Source: an uncultured Clostridia bacterium (GTDB taxonomy: Bacteria; Bacillota; Clostridia; Monoglobales; Firm-18). Taken from it: DNA of 6,371 bases. Under the pieces are notes generated by a model. The model was not told where the DNA came from. It worked only from the letters and a program-made list of their open reading frames with translations, and made no database searches. The position numbers and the translations under genes are program-made. Positions 1 through 5,957 of this stretch are shown one piece after another. The stretch is taken from positions 1 through 6,371 of the forward strand of contig CALDNB010000252.1 in the NCBI GenBank assembly GCA_937914775.1, given 5' to 3'. How positions within the stretch are numbered: the first letter of the stretch is position 1; each line of letters opens with the position of its first letter.

Positions 1-2
1 AT

Positions 3-164
3 ATTTTAGAGCCAGTTGGTAGATTAATGGGATTAGATGGAGTTATATTGTTAGCTTTTTTATTAGGATTTCCTGCTAATGAGATAGTAATGCCTATAAT
101 GTTAATGACATATTTGGGGGCTAGTACATTAACTGATTATGAGACAATTAATATGTTAAAGGAT
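3..164 (+). pseudogene. feoB: FeoB C-terminal gate fragment fused in frame to the ligase remnant
   Basis: The first ~54 codons encode EPVGRLMGLDG followed by the segment LLAFLLGFPANEIV and a hydrophobic PIMLMTYL stretch. GLDG...GFPANEIV is a hallmark of the second gate domain of FeoB, the GTP-driven ferrous-iron permease of the inner membrane. In FeoB this segment is normally followed by an NGWTW region, then HWPC-like and TIKKET segments. Here, after TLTDYETINMLKDF, the sequence moves straight into an O-antigen-ligase motif, so the last part of FeoB is absent. Codon choice supports a foreign join: all 11 leucines before base 165 are TTA or TTG and no codon ends in C, whereas CTT, CTG, TAC, AAC and GGC appear immediately afterwards. 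It may be a real deletion fusion or an assembly chimera; the sequence alone cannot separate these. The upstream GTPase domain is outside the window. Junction position is uncertain by roughly 10-15 bases. Confidence 0.75.
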
Positions 165-551
165 TTTGCACTTTACGGTATAGGTCTTGGCAGTGATGCA
201 TACAACCAGATTTATCCATTTTATTCCTACAGCGGAATTATTGCTCCTCATGCTCATAATTTGTATCTGCAGATTATGTGCGAAACAGGCATTGCAGGAC
301 TTCTTACTTTTATAATTTTAATGTTTGTAACGTTAAAGAAAATATATCTTGGTTTTATAAGTGACAGAAAAGGAATAGTGGGTATATGTTGCGCCTCGGT
401 ACTTGCAGGTCTTTTTGGTTTCTTACTGCAGGGTATGTTTGACTATGTATGGTACAACTATCGTGTAATGCTTCTTTTCTGGATATTTATCGGTATAGGA
501 CTGGGATGCAGGAGGGTTTTAAATGATAAAAATAACACACATAATAAGTGA
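3..551 (+). CDS. C-terminal end of an O-antigen ligase/Wzy-like polymerase, in a chimeric ORF open at the left edge
   Basis: The reading frame is open from base 3 and ends at TGA 549-551, so the gene starts outside the window; the ATG at 27 is internal. From about base 165 the product looks like the C-terminal part of the O-antigen ligase/Wzy family, integral membrane enzymes that polymerise or transfer lipid-linked glycans outside the membrane. Visible signs are the GIGLG turn after a KDFALY segment, the HAHNLYLQ motif (family HxHN), ETGIAGLL, and two further hydrophobic helices (around bases 294-335 and 381-440) with a WYNYR segment at the end. It overlaps the next glycosyltransferase by 29 bases and supplies its ribosome binding site, typical of a surface polysaccharide operon. 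The first ~54 codons do not belong to this family; they match FeoB (separate entry). The ligase's N-terminal helices are therefore missing, and the joined product is unlikely to be a working polymerase. Family call is fairly sure; exact substrate unknown. Confidence 0.72.
   Translation: MLEPVGRLMGLDGVILLAFLLGFPANEIVMPIMLMTYLGASTLTDYETINMLKDFALYGIGLGSDAYNQIYPFYSYSGIIAPHAHNLYLQIMCETGIAGLLTFIILMFVTLKKIYLGFISDRKGIVGICCASVLAGLFGFLLQGMFDYVWYNYRVMLLFWIFIGIGLGCRRVLNDKNNTHNK
510..515 (+). promoter_or_regulatory. Ribosome binding site of the glycosyltransferase gene
   Basis: A perfect AGGAGG lies inside the end of the upstream ORF, 7 bases before the ATG at 523. It fixes this start and shows the 29-base gene overlap is real, so translation of the two genes is probably coupled. 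Confidence 0.85.
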
Positions 552-1638
552 TTCAAATATCGGCGGTGCAGGACGATATCTTCTGACATATCTTAATAAT
601 TGTGATAAAGAACAGTTTGATGTTTCCGTTGTTGTGCCAAAAAGCAGTCTTCTAATTGAAAAAATTAAAGAACTTGGTTTTAATTACTACGAAGTTGATG
701 GAATGGCGGAAACCTCCTACAGTAAAGAGGTAACAAAGGAACTGATTTCTGTACTTAGAAAAATAAAGCCTGACATAGTTCACACTCACGCAAGTCTTTC
801 CGGAAGAATTGCGGCAAGGCTTACAGGCGTAAAGAAAATTTGTTACACAAGGCACAGCGTTTTCCCCGTTGACAAAAAATTCTCAAATCCCATAAACAGA
901 TTTTTAAACAAGATTGCGGACAAGTTTCTATCCTCAGGCATTATTGCAGTTGCTGAGGCAGCAAAACAAAATGTGGTTGACACAGGCATTGACAAAGACA
1001 AAATAAAAGTAATTTATAACGGCATTGACAAGCCCGAAATTTTGTCGCAAGAGGAAAAAGACCAGTATAAAGAGGAACTTGGAATACCAAAAGACAAAAA
1101 GGTTGTTTCCATAATTGCAAGGCTTACAGAGGTTAAAGGTCACAAATATTTTATAGATGCTGCCGAAACCGCAATGTTAAAAGGTTTAAATGCAGTATTT
1201 GTAATAGCAGGTACAGGTGAGGAATATGACTCACTTGTGGCATACGCAAAAGAAAAAATGCTTGACGATTATGTGATATTTACAGGCTTTTTAAAGGACA
1301 TATACAAACTTGAAAACATTACTGACGTTCAGGTTAACGCATCATTTGGTACAGAGGCGGCAAGTTTGTCATTACTTGAGGGAATGAGCCTTGGTATTCC
1401 TGCAGTTGTAAGTGATTTTGGCGGCAATCCCGAACTTATAACAAGCGAAGTTAACGGGTACGTTGTTCCGCAAAAATCAAGCCAGTTTATTGCAGAGCAG
1501 GTTATAAAACTTTTGTCAGATGACAAGTTATATGCTGACATTTCGCTATGCTGCGAAAAGGTTTTTAACGATAGGTTTACATCACAGATAATGACAAAAA
1601 ATATGGAACAGTATTATATGGATTTACTTAAAAAGTAA
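523..1638 (+). CDS. GT4-family glycosyltransferase for surface polysaccharide
   Basis: A 371-residue GT-B-fold glycosyltransferase of the GT4 (glycosyl transferases group 1) type, a usual length for the family. It probably transfers a sugar from a nucleotide-sugar to a lipid-linked or growing glycan at the inner face of the membrane. The N-terminal acceptor domain opens with a beta strand followed by the glycine-rich GGAGRYL loop (residues 14-20) and has HTHAS at 87-91. The C-terminal nucleotide-sugar domain starts around 190 with IIARLTEVKG and carries the EX7E motif, E278 and E286, within the TEAASLSLLEG segment, followed by GIPAVVSDFGGNPELI. No signal peptide or clear membrane helix is visible. 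The start is supported by AGGAGG and a 29-base overlap with the upstream O-antigen-ligase-like ORF, and a DUF4330-like gene follows after 13 bases. Sugar donor and acceptor cannot be deduced from sequence. Confidence 0.93.
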   Translation: MIKITHIISDSNIGGAGRYLLTYLNNCDKEQFDVSVVVPKSSLLIEKIKELGFNYYEVDGMAETSYSKEVTKELISVLRKIKPDIVHTHASLSGRIAARLTGVKKICYTRHSVFPVDKKFSNPINRFLNKIADKFLSSGIIAVAEAAKQNVVDTGIDKDKIKVIYNGIDKPEILSQEEKDQYKEELGIPKDKKVVSIIARLTEVKGHKYFIDAAETAMLKGLNAVFVIAGTGEEYDSLVAYAKEKMLDDYVIFTGFLKDIYKLENITDVQVNASFGTEAASLSLLEGMSLGIPAVVSDFGGNPELITSEVNGYVVPQKSSQFIAEQVIKLLSDDKLYADISLCCEKVFNDRFTSQIMTKNMEQYYMDLLKK

Positions 1639-1651
1639 GGAGGAACAGGTT

Positions 1652-2146
1652 ATGTCAAAGTTAAAACTTAACGTACTTGACTATGTAATTATATTTGTTG
1701 TAATTGCAATTTTGTTGGTAGGTACATTTTTATTTACAAGGGTTAACAAGACACAGGCAAGTCTTGGTACTCCTGTTACTTTGGAGTTTACCGTTGAAGT
1801 AAAAGATTTAACGGAAGTGTCTGCAAAAGCCTTTACTGATGCAGTAGGAAAACAAGTTGTTTACGGCGTTAAAAACTCCGACTACGGTGAAATTACAGAT
1901 GTTGTAATTGAGCCGTACAAACGTCTTGCAAAGGATATAATTAAAGGTGAATTTTACTGGGACACATATCCCGATAAATATCAGGCGTTAGTTACAATTA
2001 AAACTGAGGCCTATGAAAACAGTAAGTTCTTTGTAGGAAATACTGAGGAACTGCGTGTAGGCGTTAAGATGCCTTTTAGCGGAGGCGGAGTTGCTTCTCC
2101 CGATGGTTTTATAGTTAAACTTGAGAAAACAGGAGGCGAACAGTAA
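1652..2146 (+). CDS. DUF4330-like single-pass membrane protein, first of a tandem pair
   Basis: A 164-residue protein with a short cytoplasmic head (MSKLKLNVLD), one N-terminal membrane helix at about residues 11-30, and a soluble remainder expected outside the membrane. The LNVLDYVIIFVVIAILLVG head resembles DUF4330, a family without known function often found beside polysaccharide genes. It lacks the DKxGRLFGK leader found in the following gene, but both are exactly 164 aa and align over the body: FTVEVKDLTEVSAKAF with YTMEIENVRKTTLNAI, then AVGKQVVYG with SVGTNFYNT. They therefore look like diverged duplicates. The AAGGAGG (1637-1643) overlaps the preceding stop codon and lies 8 bases before the ATG, indicating one transcript with the glycosyltransferase. 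A role as a membrane-anchored partner in envelope glycan assembly is inferred from context only. Confidence 0.75.
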   Translation: MSKLKLNVLDYVIIFVVIAILLVGTFLFTRVNKTQASLGTPVTLEFTVEVKDLTEVSAKAFTDAVGKQVVYGVKNSDYGEITDVVIEPYKRLAKDIIKGEFYWDTYPDKYQALVTIKTEAYENSKFFVGNTEELRVGVKMPFSGGGVASPDGFIVKLEKTGGEQ

Positions 2147-2640
2147 TGATTATTGACAAAAACGGCAGATTATTCGGTAAAATCAGCATTGTTGATATAA
2201 TAGTAATTGTTGCGGCAGTTCTGGTTTTTGCAGGTGTATATGTAAGATTTTCAGGAAATCAGGGAAAAGCCGTAGTTCAAAACGATACATTTTACTACAC
2301 TATGGAAATTGAAAACGTAAGAAAAACTACTTTGAATGCAATTAACAACAGCGTTGGAACAAACTTTTACAACACTTTAAAGACCGGTGATGATATGGGA
2401 ACTTTAATTGAGTACAAAGAGAGACCTGCATCAAAGTTAATTGAAAAAGCAGACGGGACTGCTGTAAACGCAGTAATTCCTGATAATTACAATATAACAT
2501 TAACCTTTGAAATACAAGGTAAAATAAATGACAACAGTTATTACACTTCATCAAACAATAAGATTAATGTTAACTCAACTTACGGAATTAAAGGAAAATA
2601 TTCTACTGTTGAGGGTGTAGTGACAAGTATTTACAAATAA
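2146..2640 (+). CDS. DUF4330 domain protein, second of a tandem pair
   Basis: A 164-residue single-pass membrane protein. The leader DKNGRLFGKISIVDIIVIV (residues 4-22) is the typical DUF4330 start: a short charged head, then a helix at about 15-33. The rest (residues 40-164) is a hydrophilic, beta-rich, Asn/Thr-rich domain probably outside the membrane, ending with YGIKGKYSTVEGVVTSIYK. Function is unknown for the family. Its ATG shares one base with the TAA of the upstream paralogue (TAATG), with AGGAGG at 2131-2136, so the two are translationally coupled and probably made in similar amounts. Equal length and alignable bodies suggest an old duplication, and the pair could form a heteromer. 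The protein has no cysteines, so no disulfides are expected. Function in polysaccharide assembly is an inference from neighbours. Confidence 0.85.
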   Translation: MIIDKNGRLFGKISIVDIIVIVAAVLVFAGVYVRFSGNQGKAVVQNDTFYYTMEIENVRKTTLNAINNSVGTNFYNTLKTGDDMGTLIEYKERPASKLIEKADGTAVNAVIPDNYNITLTFEIQGKINDNSYYTSSNNKINVNSTYGIKGKYSTVEGVVTSIYK

Positions 2641-2653
2641 GGAGTGTTTTATT

Positions 2654-3187
2654 ATGAAAATGAAAACTAAAGATATGGTTATTGCGGCGCTTTTGACTTC
2701 ATTGTCTATTTTAATCCCTAATGTGTTTCCATCAATACCGCTTGGCCCATTCACTGCAACTTTTGCTTCGCATTTACCTACAATAATTTCGATTTTTATA
2801 TCACCAATGGTTGCTTTGGCAACTGCTATCGGGTCACTACTTGGATTTACTATTAAGTTCGTATCAATGCCCTGGGTAATAACAAGAGCCGCAATGCACA
2901 TTCCTTTTGCAATGCTTGGTGTATATATGTTGAAAAAGAACAGCAACATATATTTAATGGGATTAGTTACAATGGTTGTTCATGCTGCTTTGGAAATTAT
3001 AGCAGTATTGCCATTTTTAAGTGTAATGCCAATGACACCAAAAACATTAGCCTTTTTCGGTTTGGAAATTTCAGTTGGCTGGTCATCAGTTATTTTCTTC
3101 GGAACAATGATTCACCATGCAATTGACTTTGCAATCGCTTTGGCAGTTATACCTGCTCTTAGAAAAGCCGGTTACATACAAAAATAA
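2654..3187 (+). CDS. ECF transporter S component, NiaX-like (possibly niacin)
   Basis: A 177-residue very hydrophobic protein with about five to six membrane helices, the right size for the substrate-binding S component of energy-coupling factor vitamin transporters. The N-terminal KTKDMVIAALLTSLSILIP helix, the GPFTATFASHLP segment (31-42), ISPMVALATAIGSLLGF (49-65) and TRAAMHIPFAMLGV (77-90) resemble the NiaX group, which is associated with niacin uptake. I recall that pattern rather than having searched it, so the substrate is tentative. No EcfA ATPase or EcfT gene is visible; group II S components normally share an ECF module encoded elsewhere. AAGGAG (2639-2644) overlaps the previous stop, 9 bases before ATG 2654. 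The 13-base gap leaves no room for a private riboswitch or NiaR site, so any vitamin control would act on the whole operon. Other substrates remain possible. Confidence 0.78.
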   Translation: MKMKTKDMVIAALLTSLSILIPNVFPSIPLGPFTATFASHLPTIISIFISPMVALATAIGSLLGFTIKFVSMPWVITRAAMHIPFAMLGVYMLKKNSNIYLMGLVTMVVHAALEIIAVLPFLSVMPMTPKTLAFFGLEISVGWSSVIFFGTMIHHAIDFAIALAVIPALRKAGYIQK

Positions 3188-3204
3188 GGAGACTGATTCT
3201 TTTG
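3186..3204 (+). promoter_or_regulatory. Ribosome binding site and TTG start of murT
   Basis: AAGGAGA at 3186-3192 overlaps the stop of the S-component gene and is followed 9 bases later by TTG at 3202. The next in-frame ATG (3259) would remove the family's N-terminal helix and has no good Shine-Dalgarno sequence, so TTG is the better start. Confidence 0.8.
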
Positions 3205-4509
3205 AGACTTGCACTTTCAGTAATAGTTGCAAAAATATTAATATTTATAGGGAAGATTATGGGGACTAAAAGTTCTTCTGCCCCCGGCAGATTTGCAATG
3301 AAAATATGTCCCGATATGATTGCCCGATTATCAAAACAGGTAAAGAAAGAGATAATTGTTGTTTGCGGTACTAACGGAAAAACTACCACCAACAATATTA
3401 TCTATTCATTGTTTGATAATGTGGTTTGCAACAATGTTGGTGCAAATATGATTGACGGCGTTGCTACTGCTTTTGCAGTAAAGTCTAACATTTTTGGTAA
3501 ACTTAATGCAAATTACGCCTGTATTGAAGTTGACGAGTTATCAACATTAAAGGTATTTAAACAGTTAAAACCTGATTTTCTGGTTGTTACAAACCTTTTC
3601 CGTGACCAGTTGGACAGATACGGTGCTATTGAGATTACCATTGATGCCTTAAAAAAAGCGGTTGATTTACTTGACGATGTTACTCTTGTTTTAAATGGTG
3701 ACGACCCCTTAGTTACGTCTTTTGGTATGGAAACAGGAAAGAAATGTATCTATTTCGGGGTTGATGAAAAAGTAAGTGAGCCTTTAGACGAGGTTAAGGA
3801 CGGAAAATTCTGCAGAAACTGTGGAAAAGAATTAAATTACGATTTTTATCATTACGGTCATCTTGGTAACTATCATTGTGACAACTGCAGTTTTACAAGG
3901 CCTGAAATTAATTACAGTGCAAAAGATGTTGATATGTCCAAAGGCATTGCTTTTACAGTTAAAGATACAAGGGTAACTGTAAACTACAGAGGTTTTTATA
4001 ATATATACAACATTTTAGCGGGATTTGCTATTTTTGACACATTAAATCTTGATACAAAACTGTTTCAGAAAATGCTATCTAATTACAAGCCTCAGATTGG
4101 CAGAATGGAAACATTTGATATAGGCATTGAAACTGTATTAAATCTTGCTAAAAACCCTGCAGGTTTTAATCAGGCAATATCTACAGTTTTGTGCGACAAG
4201 CGAAAGAAAAACGTCATAGTTGCAGTAAACGACAAACCCTCAGACGGGTGTGATATTTCATGGCTTTACGACGTTGATTTTGAGAAATTAAAAGATGCAA
4301 ACGTTGTAAGACTGGCTTCATCAGGTGAAAGGCACAACGACCTTGCTGTTCGTTTTAAATATGCCGATTTAGGAGAGACTTACGATTACGAAGATATAAA
4401 AGAGGCCATTATGTCCTGTATAGATAACGATGCTGAGGTTTTATATGTTTTAGTTAACTATACTGTGTTATTTTCTACACAAAACTTTTTAAGGGGGATA
4501 AGCAAATGA
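3202..4509 (+). CDS. murT: MurT, Mur-ligase subunit of lipid II isoglutaminyl synthase
   Basis: A 435-residue cytoplasmic Mur-ligase-like protein of the usual MurT length (S. aureus about 437). With GatD it converts the alpha-carboxyl of D-Glu in the lipid II stem peptide to D-isoglutamine, using ATP and glutamine-derived ammonia. Visible parts: N-terminal helix, ATP-binding GTNGKTTT (56-63), NLFRDQLDRYG (131-141), LNGDDP (164-169), a four-cysteine zinc ribbon C204/C207 and C226/C229 that is a known insertion of MurT, KNPAGFNQ (317-324), and the C-terminal DUF1727-type domain. The segment DISWLYDVDF (351-360) lies where S. aureus MurT contributes its catalytic-triad Asp349. The start is TTG: GGAG at 3188-3191 is 10 bases upstream and the resulting N-terminus MRLALSVIVAK matches the family. 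The stop overlaps gatD by ATGA. All expected motifs are present, so this subunit appears intact. Confidence 0.95.
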   Translation: MRLALSVIVAKILIFIGKIMGTKSSSAPGRFAMKICPDMIARLSKQVKKEIIVVCGTNGKTTTNNIIYSLFDNVVCNNVGANMIDGVATAFAVKSNIFGKLNANYACIEVDELSTLKVFKQLKPDFLVVTNLFRDQLDRYGAIEITIDALKKAVDLLDDVTLVLNGDDPLVTSFGMETGKKCIYFGVDEKVSEPLDEVKDGKFCRNCGKELNYDFYHYGHLGNYHCDNCSFTRPEINYSAKDVDMSKGIAFTVKDTRVTVNYRGFYNIYNILAGFAIFDTLNLDTKLFQKMLSNYKPQIGRMETFDIGIETVLNLAKNPAGFNQAISTVLCDKRKKNVIVAVNDKPSDGCDISWLYDVDFEKLKDANVVRLASSGERHNDLAVRFKYADLGETYDYEDIKEAIMSCIDNDAEVLYVLVNYTVLFSTQNFLRGISK

Positions 4510-5205
4510 CAGTAAATATAGCACATTTATACCCCGAATTACTGAATTTATACGGCGACAAGGGAAATATTCTTTCACTAAAATACCGACTTTTATGGCG
4601 CGGAATTGACGCTGCTGTAAGGGAATATAAGGTAGAGGAAGACATTGATTTTGAAAACACCGACATAATTTATATAGGCGGCGGAACAGACAAAGAGCAG
4701 ACCGTTACATTAAAACGTCTTTTTGAAATGAAAGAACAACTTGTATCATTCGTTGAAAATGGCGGTACGGTAATTGGTGTGCGGAGGTTACCATATTTTA
4801 GGAAAACAGTTTGTTACAGAAAATGAAACGCTTGACGGTCTTGGGATTTTAAATATTACTACAAAAAAATCAGACAAGCGATACGTTGGTAACGTAATAT
4901 TAGATACGGACTTTCTTGAAATGCCGGTTGTTGGGTTTGAAAATCATTCTACAGTTACGGACATCGGAAGTTTAAAACCTTTAGGCAAAGTTACTTTTGG
5001 CAGCGGAGTAACCGAGGGAGTTATTTATAAAAACGTACTGGGAACAAATCTTCACGGTCCCCTTTTGCCTAAAAACCCAAGGTTATGCGACTATATTTTG
5101 CAGAAAACATTAGAAAATAAAAACAGCGAGGTTACATTAACCCCGCTTAATGACGATATTGAAAATGATGCAAACAACTATATTGTTGAGAGATTTAGTA
5201 AATAA
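4506..5205 (+). pseudogene. gatD: GatD, glutaminase subunit of lipid II isoglutaminyl synthase, frameshifted at the catalytic cysteine
   Basis: The class I glutamine amidotransferase that supplies ammonia to MurT. The N-terminal frame (4506 to about 4779) encodes HLYPELLNLYGDKGN and YIGGGTDKEQ, both GatD hallmarks, then ENGGTVIGV. The expected CGGYHILG nucleophile elbow is in the next frame (from TGC 4780) and runs open to TAA 5203-5205, including KRYVGN, GFENHST and GTNLHGPLLPKNPRL. Without correction the first frame ends at 4826 after 106 residues and lacks the nucleophile. Adding one GT unit in GTGTG (4777-4781) restores GVCGGY and a 233-residue protein with Cys93 and His184, close to S. 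aureus Cys94 and His189 (about 243 aa). A TAA at 4771-4773 closes the second frame just upstream, confining the shift to a few bases. It overlaps murT by ATGA. Either a fresh inactivating mutation or a sequencing/assembly error; nothing else in the gene looks decayed. Confidence 0.9.
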
Positions 5206-5890
5206 ATTTGTCAATTACAGTTCTGGTGGCTGTTTTGGTATCTTGTGACAGTTCACCTTTAAATCTGTAATCAAATGAGTTTACAAAGTCTGTTATATCG
5301 TTATAGGATTTTTCATATGATGCTTTTGCATTTTCCAGAAGTATATCAAAAAATGTGTTGAAATGGTTTTCGCCTAAATCTTTAACTGCTATATCCAAAA
5401 GCAGTTTTAAGTGATTTACACAAAAACTTTTTTCGGAGAATTTGCTTTTGAATTGTTCGTCTTTTTTCCACATATAAATAATATTTTCGGCGTATCTTTG
5501 CATCTGGGTTTCAAGGGTACTGCAGACATAGCAACTGTTTTTAATGCCGTCGATATACTGTGAAATTTTTTGTGCGGTTTCCTTTTTGCCCTTGGAAAAC
5601 ATTTTTGGTTTTGACTGCACACTAAAAATCGTATCTATTTGTTGGCGGATATGTGTCTGCAAAACCAGAGACAGAGGAAGTACCTGTTGTTTTAAGGACA
5701 TTTGTTCAATGTGTTTTTTACAAAAGCCTTTTTCGTTTGTTTCTATTCTTCTGTCTGGCTCCATCATTGCGGCGCCAACTGACGCTTCTACAAGGTCGTC
5801 TTCCAGTTTTTCAAATATGGCGCAAAGAGGACAATGGCAGTCAGAAGAAAAGGCTTCATTTATCGGAATTGTATATATTGATTCTTTCAT
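5195..5890 (-). CDS. DUF6062-like cysteine-rich protein with two CxxC...CxxH modules
   Basis: A 231-residue soluble protein of unknown function. Its N-terminus (YTIPINEAF, then CHCPLC, AMMEPDRRIETN and GFCKKH) resembles the DUF6062 family common in Clostridia; this is recalled, not searched. There is no signal peptide or membrane helix. Two modules share identical spacing: C20-x2-C23 with C57-x2-H60, and C120-x2-C123 with C157-x2-H160, exactly 100 residues apart and both ending EKxFCxxH. Each could bind one metal, probably zinc, through a CCCH set; C18 is an extra cysteine. The middle (85-118) is Lys/Gln-rich and probably a linker. ATG at 5888-5890 is preceded by AAAGG (5901-5905 on this strand). 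It converges with gatD, overlapping its last 11 bases, and diverges from the OGG gene. A redox, metal-binding or nucleic-acid role is conceivable but unproven. Confidence 0.82.
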   Translation of the reverse strand: MKESIYTIPINEAFSSDCHCPLCAIFEKLEDDLVEASVGAAMMEPDRRIETNEKGFCKKHIEQMSLKQQVLPLSLVLQTHIRQQIDTIFSVQSKPKMFSKGKKETAQKISQYIDGIKNSCYVCSTLETQMQRYAENIIYMWKKDEQFKSKFSEKSFCVNHLKLLLDIAVKDLGENHFNTFFDILLENAKASYEKSYNDITDFVNSFDYRFKGELSQDTKTATRTVIDKFIY

Positions 5891-5891
5891 A

Positions 5892-5920
5892 TTGTAATTT
5901 CCTTTCGTAGTTTATATATA
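5892..5920 (+). promoter_or_regulatory. Possible promoter of the OGG gene
   Basis: TTGTAA (5892-5897), 17 bases, then TATATA (5915-5920) could drive rightward transcription starting near 5927, ahead of the AAAGAGG ribosome binding site (5946-5952). It overlaps the leftward candidate promoter. The match is weak and A/T-rich chance hits are likely. Confidence 0.28.
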
Positions 5921-5941
5921 TTTTAGCATATATTTTGCCAA
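5913..5941 (-). promoter_or_regulatory. Possible promoter of the DUF6062-like gene
   Basis: On the minus strand TTGGCA (5941-5936) is followed after 17 bases by TATATA (5918-5913), a reasonable sigma-A-type arrangement upstream of the start at 5890. The implied transcript start, near 5906, would leave a very short leader directly before the Shine-Dalgarno sequence, which weakens the call. The region is so A/T-rich that chance matches are expected. Confidence 0.35.
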
Positions 5942-5943
5942 AA
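5921..5943. repeat. Imperfect inverted repeat between the divergent genes
   Basis: TTTTAGCA (5921-5928) and TGCCAAAA (5936-5943) are inverted copies matching at 7 of 8 positions around a 7-base A/T centre. It lies between the divergent starts and spans the -35 box and spacer of the leftward promoter candidate, as an operator would. It is short and could be fortuitous. Confidence 0.35.
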
Positions 5944-5957
5944 ATAAAGAGGTATTT

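Noticed and set aside
27..29. ATG at 27 as the start of the first gene
   Set aside because: The frame is open back to the window edge and the eight upstream codons continue the FeoB match (EPVGRL), with no ribosome binding site before 27.
2641..2653. NAD-related riboswitch or repressor site ahead of the NiaX-like gene
   Set aside because: Only 13 bases, occupied by the ribosome binding site, separate it from the previous gene.
2575..2949. Minus-strand 124-codon reading frame opposite the S-component gene
   Set aside because: It lies antisense to a well-supported membrane protein with a good ribosome binding site; no recognisable domain and no start signal.
4774..4788. Programmed +1 frameshift in gatD using the rare CGG codon
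   Set aside because: To keep the cysteine, the ribosome must skip a base before TGC; P-site tRNA re-pairing from GGT to GTG is poor, and a two-base loss in a GT repeat restores the family length exactly. Not excluded, but less likely.
4774..5205. Second half of gatD as an independent small gene starting at TTG 4774 or GTG 4777
   Set aside because: No good Shine-Dalgarno sequence precedes it, and the product would begin two residues before the catalytic cysteine without the N-terminal half of the fold. A frameshifted single gene explains it better.
5544..5910. Plus-strand reading frames opposite the DUF6062-like gene
   Set aside because: They mirror the well-supported minus-strand gene, have no ribosome binding sites and show no family motif.
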